Shown: one piece after another, positions 55,683 through 62,863 of the stretch | Position numbering within the stretch: position 1 is the stretch's first letter | How the letters are laid out: each line of letters starts with the position of its first letter | Source: Janibacter corallicola NBRC 107790 | GTDB lineage: Bacteria > Actinomycetota > Actinomycetes > Actinomycetales > Dermatophilaceae | DNA length: 64,000 bases | Direction: 5' to 3' | Assembly (NCBI RefSeq): GCF_001570965.1 | Contig: NZ_BCSR01000008.1 | Coordinates: forward strand, 33,064-97,063 | Made by a program: the position numbers and the translations under genes | Notes under the pieces: generated by a model | What the model saw: only the letters and a program-made list of their open reading frames with translations | Told to the model about the DNA's origin: nothing | Databases searched by the model: none

Positions 55683-57016
55683 CGCTCGCCCTCCCCCTCG
55701 GACGGCGCGGCGGCGGTCCGGGTCGCCGCCCGGTGCAGTCGGGCCACGCCCCGCGGGGCGCGCTCCCGGTCGCGGGACTGGGCGACGTGGTCCCGGTACT
55801 CGGCGCCGGTGAGGTCCTGGAAGTGGCCGATGAGCAGTTCGGCCTGCTCGGTGTGGATGTTGACCATCCCGATGAGCACCCCTTCGTCGCCCTCGATGAG
55901 GCCGGCGATGCGCTCGAGGATCTCGGGGAGATCGGGCTGGACGGTCTCGCCCAGAGCGTGCAACCGCTCGGCAGGGAAGCCCCCGTCGAGGATGGCCCGG
56001 GTGACGGCCTCCTCGTAGGAGCCCATGGTGATGACCTCGTCCAGGTGCGGCTCGAGCTCGTGCGCGGTCAGCTCGGCGAAGAGCTCGGCCCGCCGCCCAC
56101 GGTCTTGCCGGTTGTTGAGGATCCCGATGACGGTCGCGCCCTCGGGGAAGGCCGTGCGGTCCAGCTGCTCGATGGTCCGGACGACGCTCTCCTTGTCGTT
56201 CGCCGCGAAGAGCGGGACCCACAGGACCCGTTTGCCGAGGATCTCGTACCACTGCAGCCGTACGGCGCCGACGTCGGGAACGGCCTTCCACATCCCCGCG
56301 ATGGCCGCGTCCCGGTGGATCCCGGCGAGGCGGGCCATCTCGAGGCCGATCGCGACGTTCTCCTTGTACTGGATGTAGTCGAAGCCGCGCATGTCCGCGT
56401 CCGTGACGCTCGCCGGGTCGGCATAGACCAGACGGCTGCCGCGGGCGTGGGCGTTGGCCCGCAGCCGCTCGCGCAGATGCTCCCGGTCCTCGGCGGTGAT
56501 GAGGACGCCGTCCTCGGGGATGGTCCGGGAGAGCGAGTCCGCGATCTCCTCGAGGGTCTCCCCCATCTCCTCCTGGTGGTCCTCGCGCACGTTGGTGATG
56601 ACCGTGACGTCGGAGCGCACGAGGAAGTCCTGGGAGTAGGTCTGGTTGATCGGCCGCACCGCCATGCACTCCATGACGAGGGCCTCGGTCGCCGTGGTGA
56701 CGTGGTCGGCCACGATGTCGATCTGCTCGTTGATCGTCGGGGCGCCCCGGCGCTTGATCGGGGTCTCCACCCCGTCCGGGGCGATGATCCGCGCGGCGCT
56801 GCCGGTGGTCTTCGCGACGGTGACGTAGCCCCCTTCGCGCAGGACTCCGGCGACGAGGCGGGTCACGGTGGACTTGCCCCGGATGCCGTTGACGTGCACG
56901 CGCAGGTCGAGGCCGTTGAGGCGCTCGTTGTGCTCACGCGTGACCGCGTGCCAGTAGCCGAAGGTGGCCAGGCACGCGGCGAGGAGGAGCAGGAAGCCGA
57001 CGAGCGAGGGCGTCAC
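55679..57016 (-). CDS. capB: CapB/PgsB-type poly-gamma-glutamate synthase
   Basis: A 445-aa Mur-ligase-like amide ligase with an N-terminal membrane segment (about 5-22) and the P-loop HVNGIRGKSTVTRL (41-54), the CapB signature. CapB forms gamma-linked glutamate bonds through a glutamyl phosphate. Length is normal for CapB (about 390-450). A charged C-terminal tail follows. GTG start, GTGA overlap with the upstream GGDEF-like gene. The polymer could be polyglutamate or a related gamma-linked polyamide. Confidence 0.9.
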   Translation of the reverse strand: MTPSLVGFLLLLAACLATFGYWHAVTREHNERLNGLDLRVHVNGIRGKSTVTRLVAGVLREGGYVTVAKTTGSAARIIAPDGVETPIKRRGAPTINEQIDIVADHVTTATEALVMECMAVRPINQTYSQDFLVRSDVTVITNVREDHQEEMGETLEEIADSLSRTIPEDGVLITAEDREHLRERLRANAHARGSRLVYADPASVTDADMRGFDYIQYKENVAIGLEMARLAGIHRDAAIAGMWKAVPDVGAVRLQWYEILGKRVLWVPLFAANDKESVVRTIEQLDRTAFPEGATVIGILNNRQDRGRRAELFAELTAHELEPHLDEVITMGSYEEAVTRAILDGGFPAERLHALGETVQPDLPEILERIAGLIEGDEGVLIGMVNIHTEQAELLIGHFQDLTGAEYRDHVAQSRDRERAPRGVARLHRAATRTAAAPSEGEGER

Positions 57017-57858
57017 TGGTCCGCGCTCACGCTTCCGTCGAGCGCCATGCGCGCCTGGGCCATGAGCGACTCCGACGTGGAGGTCTCGTGGGCGAGCGCC
57101 AGGCCGGTCGCGATCCGGGCGACGTCGACCACGCGGCGCCGCTGCCCGGTCTGGCGGTCGGCGAAGGTGACGCCGGTGACCCGCTCGACGAGGGGGACGA
57201 TGGTGCGCCACGCCTGATCGTCGGTGGCGCCGACGAGGATGGCCCCGATCTCGCTCTCGCTCATGGCGAAGGGGACGTCGTACTCCCCGACGCCGGCCTC
57301 CACGAGTCGGGCGATGGCCCGGTGGACGGCCACCCGGGACTGCGAGGAGACCTCCTCGTCGTCGATCTCGACGCGCACGAGCAGCATCGCCAGAGGCGTC
57401 TGCGAGCGCCGGCTGCGGGCGACCTCCTCGTCGAGCCGACCCCGAGCCTGGTCGAAGGCCAGCAGCCCGAGCGAGTTGTAGACGGCGGCGGTCGAACGGC
57501 CTGACTCCGAGTCCCAGCTCCGCGCCAGCCGACGCAGTCGTCCGCCGAGACTGCCCGCGAGCCAACCGAGGGCCACGAGCGCGATCGACTCGGAGACGAC
57601 GAGCAGGATCGTCGCCGAGCTCCACTCGCCGATGACCATGCGGACCGCCACGAGGGCGGCCGCGCCGACGAGGCCGACAGCGAGGCCGATGAACGCATCG
57701 AAGCGGACCGCTGAGAGGCAGCAGGCGATGGCGATCGCGGCGCACGCGAGCGCGATGTCCGGTGAGTCGGCACCTGCCAGGACCCCGCAGCCGACGAGTG
57801 CCGCGGCGCAGGCGAGCAGGCGCACCGTCGTGTCAGTCCAGGCCGGTGTGGCTGTCAT
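57013..57858 (-). CDS. Membrane protein with a degenerate GGDEF-like domain
   Basis: A 281-aa protein: four to five N-terminal membrane helices (to about residue 105), then a soluble domain that starts AVYNSLGLLAFDQARGRLDEEVARSRR and runs through LAMLLVRVEIDD to MSESEIGAILVGAT. Strand-helix order and spacing match GGDEF diguanylate cyclases, but the active-site loop GGDEF reads SESEI, so catalysis is unlikely; a c-di-GMP sensor or structural role is possible. ATG at 57858 is preferred over GTG 57870 because AAGGAG then lies 11 nt upstream. Coupled to capB. Confidence 0.6.
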   Translation of the reverse strand: MTATPAWTDTTVRLLACAAALVGCGVLAGADSPDIALACAAIAIACCLSAVRFDAFIGLAVGLVGAAALVAVRMVIGEWSSATILLVVSESIALVALGWLAGSLGGRLRRLARSWDSESGRSTAAVYNSLGLLAFDQARGRLDEEVARSRRSQTPLAMLLVRVEIDDEEVSSQSRVAVHRAIARLVEAGVGEYDVPFAMSESEIGAILVGATDDQAWRTIVPLVERVTGVTFADRQTGQRRRVVDVARIATGLALAHETSTSESLMAQARMALDGSVSADQ

Positions 57859-57991
57859 CGCGCCGGTCACTCCTTTCGTCGCTGCGTGTGGTGGCCTCCA
57901 CCCAGATGCCGTGGCAGATGAGGAGGATGGACAGGACGAGCACGCCCACGATCCCCCGCACGGCCAGATCGAACCACACCGGATCCGCCAT
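57833..57991 (-). CDS. 52-aa single-helix membrane protein, PgsE/CapE-like candidate
   Basis: A previously easy-to-miss gene: ATG at 57991 shares a base with the stop of the GAF gene (TGATG) and the frame ends at a TGA (57833-57835), 26 bp inside the next gene. The product has an N-terminal membrane helix (residues about 11-31, VRGIVGVLVLSILLICHGIW) and a charged tail rich in Asp, Arg and Ser. Bacillus PgsE/CapE is likewise a 50-55-aa single-helix protein and the fourth subunit of the polyglutamate synthase. Position, size and topology match; sequence similarity is too short to judge. Confidence 0.65.
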   Translation of the reverse strand: MADPVWFDLAVRGIVGVLVLSILLICHGIWVEATTRSDERSDRRDDSHTGLD

Positions 57992-59118
57992 CAGTCGACC
58001 CCGAGCGGCCAGCGGGCCCGGACGATGGTCCGGTCCGGAGAGGATTCGGCCTCGTGGTCGGCCCCACGAAGGAGGATCCGGTCCCCGCGGATCTCGATGT
58101 GCGTGCCGCCGACGGGCGCCCCCTGGGAGCGGCCCAACCCGGCACTGACACGGGCGAGGTCCCCCGCCCGGACGAAGCCGGCGACCCGGATCTCCAGCTC
58201 GGCCTCGGATCGCTCGTCCTCGGCGTCATCGAGCCGGCGCAGCTCGACCGCGACCGACTCGACGCCGAACTGCCGACAGACGTGCTCGAGGAACTGCGAG
58301 AGCACGTCCCGGGTGGCGACCTCGCCGGTGATGACCGGGAGCTGCTGGTCCTGACCGGTCAGGCGCACCCGCTCACCCGCGATCCGGCGGGCGACGTCGT
58401 CGAGGACGCCGGCCACGAGCGCGGCGAGGTCGACGGTGCCGGCGATCGGCCCGACGATCCCGGCCCTGGCGCGCACGCCGTCCTGATGCCCGCGCATCGT
58501 CAGGAGACGGGAACGCACGGTCGAGGCGTGCCCGGCCAGCGCTGCGTCACCGCTCTCCTCGGCGCGCTGGATGAGGGGGACGAGGGCGCCGTCGAGGGCG
58601 CGAACCTCCTGGACGAGGGAGCGCACGTGCTGGCGCAGGCCCTCGCTGCCGGCGGCGGACTCCAGATCCGGGGTGGCGCCGACCATGGCGGCGAAGTCCT
58701 CCAACGAGTCCACGTCCGCGCTGGACCACGGGTGCAGCTCGACGTCGAGGGCGCCGACGTGCCCGACGAGGGCACCGGAGGCGGAGCGGATCGGCGCGGT
58801 CACGAGCGCGCACACGCCGTCCTGCGCGGCCTCGGACCCGGACAGGTCGTCGTGGCGCACGGACGCGGAGGTACTGCCCAGCAACTGCGAGATGGCGCGG
58901 GCGACGCGGTCAGGCCGGTCCGGCTCCCAGCCGGCCACCAGCTGTCCGCGGAAGTCGACGACGTCACCGAAGCTGACGAAGCCGACCGGCGCCCCGAGGA
59001 TCCGTGCCGCCAGGGCGGCGACGGCACGACGAGCTGCCGGTGTCGCGACGGAGGGGGCGCGCTGTTCGGGTATCCGGGACCCGAGATTGGCGCTGGTCAC
59101 GAAGGGCACTCCCCACAT
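57991..59118 (-). CDS. GAF-domain protein with degenerate sensor-kinase C-terminus
   Basis: A 375-aa soluble protein. Residues about 25-160 form a GAF domain (ARILGAPVGFVSFGDVVDFR). Residues about 165-235 are helical (dimerisation-like) without a phospho-accepting His motif, and 235-375 resemble a histidine-kinase ATPase domain lacking clear N and G boxes. It heads the polyglutamate operon and could sense a ligand. The start is uncertain: the frame is open to a TAG 20 codons upstream but has no other ATG or GTG there. Confidence 0.6.
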   Translation of the reverse strand: MWGVPFVTSANLGSRIPEQRAPSVATPAARRAVAALAARILGAPVGFVSFGDVVDFRGQLVAGWEPDRPDRVARAISQLLGSTSASVRHDDLSGSEAAQDGVCALVTAPIRSASGALVGHVGALDVELHPWSSADVDSLEDFAAMVGATPDLESAAGSEGLRQHVRSLVQEVRALDGALVPLIQRAEESGDAALAGHASTVRSRLLTMRGHQDGVRARAGIVGPIAGTVDLAALVAGVLDDVARRIAGERVRLTGQDQQLPVITGEVATRDVLSQFLEHVCRQFGVESVAVELRRLDDAEDERSEAELEIRVAGFVRAGDLARVSAGLGRSQGAPVGGTHIEIRGDRILLRGADHEAESSPDRTIVRARWPLGVD

Positions 59119-59208
59119 CTCGTGCGCCGGCGCTCCCCCAAGCGTCGGCCCGTAGTCGTCGATATTGCTGTCGTGGTCATGAGGAATCTACACCGTGGGC
59201 ACCCCTCG

Positions 59209-59239
59209 GCCCGGCACCCACGGGTGCGGCGTGCCGGGC
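59209..59239. terminator. Hairpin after the first NlpC/P60 gene
   Basis: GCCCGGCAC (59209-59217), 13-nt loop, GTGCCGGGC (59231-59239): a perfect 9-bp stem just beyond the NlpC/P60 stop on the reverse strand and before the GAF-gene promoter. It probably separates the two units. Confidence 0.6.
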
Positions 59240-59251
59240 TGCGGGCGTGGG

Positions 59252-60292
59252 TCAGAGGCGGTGGGCAGCCCGCCAGTTGTTGGCGAAAAGGCCATGGCCG
59301 TCGATGATCGACGGGCCCATGACATCACCCATGGTCGGGCCGTTGACGGCGTCACGACTGGACATGAAGCGGTGCTTTCCCTGGCTGTCGACGCCCAGGT
59401 AGATCGCCGAGTGCTCCAGCCCGTCCTCGGCCGGGTGGGTGTCGAAGAAGAGGACATCACCGGGCAGGAACTTCTTGGTCACCGAGATCGGGGGCGGGCT
59501 GCCCTTGTCCTTGACGAGCGTCACACCGGGCGCGTACTTGTACATGCCGTTGACGGTGCGCTGGAGGCCGTCACCCTTGGTCTCGTTCTTGCCGAACATC
59601 GGGTAGCCGAGTCGGTACCCGTAGACGATGCGCAGGAAGCCCGAGCAGTCGAGGGAGTTGGCGTCCCGCTGCTCCGGCGGGTCGTGCTCCTTGTCCGGGT
59701 GGGAGACCGTGATCTCGAGGTAGTCGTTGAAGTCGCCGCCGACGTCGCGCAGTCCGCTGCCGTCGTCCTTCAGCGGCCCGAAGTCGGCGTCACCGGCGTA
59801 GCGCAGCCCGTTCTCGTCGTACTTGGACTCGGCACCCTGGAAGTACTGCGTACCGATCTCGAGAGCGTCCGGCGAGCGGTCGTTGACCGCCTCGGCGAAC
59901 CACTCCTGGAACCAATCCTCCTCCTGGGCGCCCTTCTTGAAGGGCTTGGGCAGGACGCGGACGTACTTGTTGGTCACCACGCGCGCGTCGGTGTTGCGCG
60001 GCTCCTCGAGGGTGCGCTTCGGTCCGGTGAGCACCGCGGTGCGGGCCGTGTCGGTGAGGTGGGCGATGAGCTTGCCGGAGTCGTCGCGCACCACCGTCCC
60101 GGCGGGATTCTTGACGCGCTCGTAGGTGAGGCCCTCGAGCGAGACGTCGTTGACTTTCTTCGCCTGCGCGGTGGATTCGCTCTCGCCGGCACCGTCAGCT
60201 CGCAGGCTGTTCTGGGACAGCCCGAGCACGACCAGGGCGACCAGGCAGACGATGATGGCGACGGCAGGACCAACCTGTCGTCGAACGTTCAT
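59252..60292 (-). CDS. Secreted NlpC/P60-type peptidase, paralogue 1
   Basis: A 346-aa membrane-anchored or secreted protein (hydrophobic segment at 9-26). The C-terminal domain has the NlpC/P60 signature DCSGFLRIVYGYRLGYPMF with Cys216, then GDVLFFD, His294 (LEHSAIYLG) and His307. NlpC/P60 enzymes cut gamma-D-glutamyl bonds in peptidoglycan, and Bacillus PgdS of this family cuts polyglutamate; proximity to capBCA makes both plausible. The 150-residue N-terminal region is unassigned. Strong GAGGAGG before the ATG. Confidence 0.85.
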   Translation of the reverse strand: MNVRRQVGPAVAIIVCLVALVVLGLSQNSLRADGAGESESTAQAKKVNDVSLEGLTYERVKNPAGTVVRDDSGKLIAHLTDTARTAVLTGPKRTLEEPRNTDARVVTNKYVRVLPKPFKKGAQEEDWFQEWFAEAVNDRSPDALEIGTQYFQGAESKYDENGLRYAGDADFGPLKDDGSGLRDVGGDFNDYLEITVSHPDKEHDPPEQRDANSLDCSGFLRIVYGYRLGYPMFGKNETKGDGLQRTVNGMYKYAPGVTLVKDKGSPPPISVTKKFLPGDVLFFDTHPAEDGLEHSAIYLGVDSQGKHRFMSSRDAVNGPTMGDVMGPSIIDGHGLFANNWRAAHRL

Positions 60293-60453
60293 GGACCCTC
60301 CTCGAGACGGACCGATCCAGACTACAGGCGCTCGTCTCAGAGTCCGAAATGACACACCCTATCGACGAGGGCGGGCGAAGGGGGCCGGCAGCCACCCCGG
60401 ATCGCCCGGGCACGCGCCTCTCAGGGGCCATGGGCCGGGCCCGACGGCATCCG

Positions 60454-60459
60454 TATGCT
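60454..60459 (+). promoter_or_regulatory. -10 element for the leaderless enoyl-CoA hydratase gene
   Basis: TATGCT followed by 7 nt and the GTG at 60467. It contains the ATG at 60455, which argues against that ATG as the start. Confidence 0.45.
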
Positions 60460-60466
60460 GGCCGTC

Positions 60467-61189
60467 GTGCCCATCCACAGCCAGTTTCACGACGCGGTGA
60501 CAATCCTCACGATCGACCGCACCCGCCGACGCAACGCCCTCGACGAGGGGGCCCTCGAGGAGCTGCACGAGGCCGTCACCGGCGCCGTCGCGGAGGGCGC
60601 CCGGGCCATCGTCCTCACCGGCGCCGAGGGCCACTTCTGCGCCGGGGCCGACCTCACCGAGCTCGAGGACGTCTCCTTCACCCGGCGTCTGGCCGAGGTG
60701 CTCCGCCACCTGGCCGCGGTGCCCGTGACGACCGTCGCGGCGATCTCCGGGTCGTGCATGGGCCTCGGCATGCAGCTCGCGCTCGCCTGCGACGTCCGGG
60801 TCGTCGCCGAGGGGGCACGCTTCGCGGTCCCGGTGGCCAAGCTGGGGCTCATGGTCGACCGGTGGACCATCGACCGGCTGATCCGCCACTGGGGCGAAGG
60901 GGCCGCCCGCCACATGGCCCTCACCGCCGCTGTGCTCGACGCCGACGACGCCCACCGCTACGGCTTCACCCAGGTCCGCGGGGACCTCGACGCGGCGGTG
61001 GAGCTGGCCCGCCGGGCAGCAACCCTGGCACCGCTGACCCAGGCGGGTTCGAAGCTCGGCCTGGACGTCGGCACGGCCGCCGACCCCGCCTACGACGAGG
61101 CCTTCGCCCGCGCCTGGGCCAGCCGCGACCTCGCCGAGGGCCGACAGGCCTTCCGCGAGCGCCGCTCCCCCGTCTTCGAGGGGCGCTGA
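60467..61189 (+). CDS. Enoyl-CoA hydratase/isomerase family protein
   Basis: A 240-aa crotonase-fold protein. The oxyanion region EGHFCAGADLTEL and ISGSCMGLGMQLALACDVR are conserved; the second has Met/Leu in place of the Glu of hydratases, so hydratase chemistry is uncertain. The C-terminal region is typical. Co-transcribed with the GNAT gene. GTG 60467 is preferred for the reason given for the promoter. Confidence 0.8.
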   Translation: MPIHSQFHDAVTILTIDRTRRRNALDEGALEELHEAVTGAVAEGARAIVLTGAEGHFCAGADLTELEDVSFTRRLAEVLRHLAAVPVTTVAAISGSCMGLGMQLALACDVRVVAEGARFAVPVAKLGLMVDRWTIDRLIRHWGEGAARHMALTAAVLDADDAHRYGFTQVRGDLDAAVELARRAATLAPLTQAGSKLGLDVGTAADPAYDEAFARAWASRDLAEGRQAFRERRSPVFEGR

Positions 61190-61190
61190 C

Positions 61191-61748
61191 ATGGCCGGCG
61201 CCGATGCCAGCGTCCGGACCGCAACCACCGCGGACGCCGAGATCGTGGGCCGGGTCCAGGCTCACGTGTGGCAGCAGGCCTACGACGGGGTGGTCCCGCC
61301 GCAGGTGCATGCCGCCTTCGCCCCGGAGGCCTTCGCCGCGTCCTGGCGGGAGTCGCTCGAAGCACCGCCGGAAGGGGTCCACCGCCTGCTCGTGGCCTGC
61401 GCGGGTGAGGACGTCGTCGGCTTCGCCGCGATCGGGCCGAGCCAAGACCCCGACACCGGCCAGGTCACCGGCGAGGTGACCGCCCTCGGGGTCGACCCAC
61501 GGTCGCGCAGGCAGGGGCACGGCTCGCGGCTGCTCAACGCTGCGGTCGACACGCTCCGCGAGGCCGGCGCGGAGAGCGTGACCGCGTGGTGCCTCGTCGA
61601 GCACGAGGACCTGCGCGCCTTCCTCACCGCCGCCGGGATGCAGCCGGACGGCGCCTACCGCGACCGGGTGATCTCCCCCGACGGCGGGACCGCACGTGAG
61701 GTCCGGGTCGTCGCGGTGCTCACGACGGGCGACTCCGCCCGGGCATGA
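61191..61748 (+). CDS. GNAT-family N-acetyltransferase
   Basis: A 185-aa GNAT protein with the acetyl-CoA motif VDPRSRRQGHGSRLLNAAV (Q/RxxGxG/A) and a beta-bulge segment after it. The substrate is unknown. It begins one base after the preceding stop. Confidence 0.82.
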   Translation: MAGADASVRTATTADAEIVGRVQAHVWQQAYDGVVPPQVHAAFAPEAFAASWRESLEAPPEGVHRLLVACAGEDVVGFAAIGPSQDPDTGQVTGEVTALGVDPRSRRQGHGSRLLNAAVDTLREAGAESVTAWCLVEHEDLRAFLTAAGMQPDGAYRDRVISPDGGTAREVRVVAVLTTGDSARA

Positions 61749-61779
61749 CCTCGACGGACGTGGCTCCGCCCGCCGACCG

Positions 61780-62520
61780 TCAGAGCCCCAGCACGTGCTC
61801 CAGACCGACCGTGACCCCGGGGTGCTTGGCGACCTCGCGCACGCCGGTGAGGACCCCCGGCATGAAGGAGACCCTGTCGAAGGAGTCGTGCCGGATCGTG
61901 AGCATCTCCCCCTCGTTGCCGAGGAGCACCTCCTGGTGGGCGACGAGTCCGCGCAGCCGCACGGCGTGCACCGGGACGCCCCCGACCTGCGCGCCACGGG
62001 CGCCGTCCGGATCCTTGGTCGTCGCGTCCGGAACCTCGCCCAGACCGGCCTCGGAGCGGGAGGTGGAGATCAGCTCCGCGGTGCGCGTGGCCGTCCCGCT
62101 CGGGGCATCGACCTTGTTCGGGTGGTGCAGCTCGATGACCTCGACCGACTCGTAGAAGCGGGCCGCCTGCTTGGCGAACTGCATCATCAGCACCGCGCCG
62201 ATCGCGAAGTTGGGCGCGATGAGCACCCCCACACCGGGGCTGGCCTCGACCTCACCGCGCAGCTGCTCGGCCCGCTCGTCGCTCCAGCCGGAGGTGCCGA
62301 CCACGACGTGCACGCCCTGCTGCACGCAGTGGCGGATGTTCGCCTCGCTCGCCGCGAGGACGGTGAAGTCGATGGCCACGTCCGCGCCACCGAGGTCACC
62401 GAGGTCGTCCCCGTCGTCGAAACGCCCGACCAGCTCGAGGTCCTGCGCTCCCTCGACCGCCTCGCACGCGGTCGAACCCATGCGCCCCTTGGCGCCGATC
62501 ACTGCCACCTTCGTCGTCAT
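61780..62520 (-). CDS. dapB: 4-hydroxy-tetrahydrodipicolinate reductase
   Basis: A 246-aa DapB, the second step of the DAP pathway after dapA. The Rossmann motif GAKGRMG (9-15) and substrate motif ELHHPNKVDAPSGTA are present. Length is normal. ATG 6 nt after TAGGCT. Confidence 0.95.
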   Translation of the reverse strand: MTTKVAVIGAKGRMGSTACEAVEGAQDLELVGRFDDGDDLGDLGGADVAIDFTVLAASEANIRHCVQQGVHVVVGTSGWSDERAEQLRGEVEASPGVGVLIAPNFAIGAVLMMQFAKQAARFYESVEVIELHHPNKVDAPSGTATRTAELISTSRSEAGLGEVPDATTKDPDGARGAQVGGVPVHAVRLRGLVAHQEVLLGNEGEMLTIRHDSFDRVSFMPGVLTGVREVAKHPGVTVGLEHVLGL

Positions 62521-62526
62521 GGCACG

Positions 62527-62532
62527 AGCCTA
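62527..62532 (-). promoter_or_regulatory. -10 element for leaderless dapB
   Basis: TAGGCT on the reverse strand, 6 nt before the ATG at 62520. Confidence 0.5.
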
Positions 62533-62565
62533 CGAGACGGTGTCCAACACTCCTCGTACCACTGT

Positions 62566-62609
62566 TGTTCACCTGCTGTTCACCTGACTGATAGAGTGGA
62601 AGGTGAACA
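62566..62609. promoter_or_regulatory. TGTTCACCTG repeat operator upstream of the 51-aa gene
   Basis: Two tandem copies of TGTTCACCTG (62566-62575 and 62577-62586, 11-bp period) are followed by an inverted copy AGGTGAACA (62601-62609); CTGTTCACCT and AGGTGAACAG form a perfect 10-bp inverted repeat. The tandem copies overlap the -35 region of the TAGAGT promoter and the inverted copy lies at the start of the transcript. Confidence 0.65.
62592..62597 (+). promoter_or_regulatory. -10 element for the 51-aa gene
   Basis: TAGAGT, with the operator copies on both sides. Transcription from about 62604 would give a leader of about 30 nt containing AGGAGG. Confidence 0.5.
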
Positions 62610-62632
62610 GCGGATGAACAGGAGGTGTCCCC

Positions 62633-62788
62633 ATGACGGTCACCACGATGAGGACTGCCCGCGAGACCCACTCCCCCCGGATGCGGTGCATCTGGGTCCC
62701 GGTCACGGGCGCGGACGGGCGAACCCACACGGAGATGCGCTGGGTCCCCGACGCACGGCCCGCCACCAGCCACCGCGACGCCGCCTGA
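62633..62788 (+). CDS. 51-aa conserved-looking small protein
   Basis: A short gene with an ideal AGGAGG ribosome-binding site 7 nt before the ATG, a dedicated promoter/operator and a strong terminator. The product, MTVTTMRTARETH... , has a core CIWVPVTGADGRTHTEMRWVPD (positions about 19-40) that looks like a small beta-hairpin; comparable small proteins occur in other actinobacteria. No membrane segment. Function unknown. Confidence 0.75.
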   Translation: MTVTTMRTARETHSPRMRCIWVPVTGADGRTHTEMRWVPDARPATSHRDAA

Positions 62789-62806
62789 CCGACCGCGTCG
62801 ACACGA

Positions 62807-62846
62807 CGAAGGGCGACGCTCCCCCGATGGGGAGCGTCGCCCTTCG
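62807..62846. terminator. Strong hairpin terminator after the 51-aa gene
   Basis: A perfect 18-bp stem, CGAAGGGCGACGCTCCCC (62807-62824), loop cgat, and complement (62829-62846). It lies between the 51-aa gene and the convergent NlpC/P60 gene, serving both. Its outer ends are CGAAGGG/CCCTTCG. Confidence 0.85.
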
Positions 62847-62863
62847 CGGTGGGTCCGGTGGTG

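Noticed and set aside
60284..60291. GAACGTTC near the NlpC/P60 start as an SOS box
   Set aside because: The half-sites touch, whereas LexA needs a 4-bp spacer; it also sits at the start codon with no promoter.
60455..60457. ATG at 60455 as the enoyl-CoA hydratase start
   Set aside because: It lies inside the probable -10 hexamer TATGCT; the GTG 12 nt later fits leaderless spacing.
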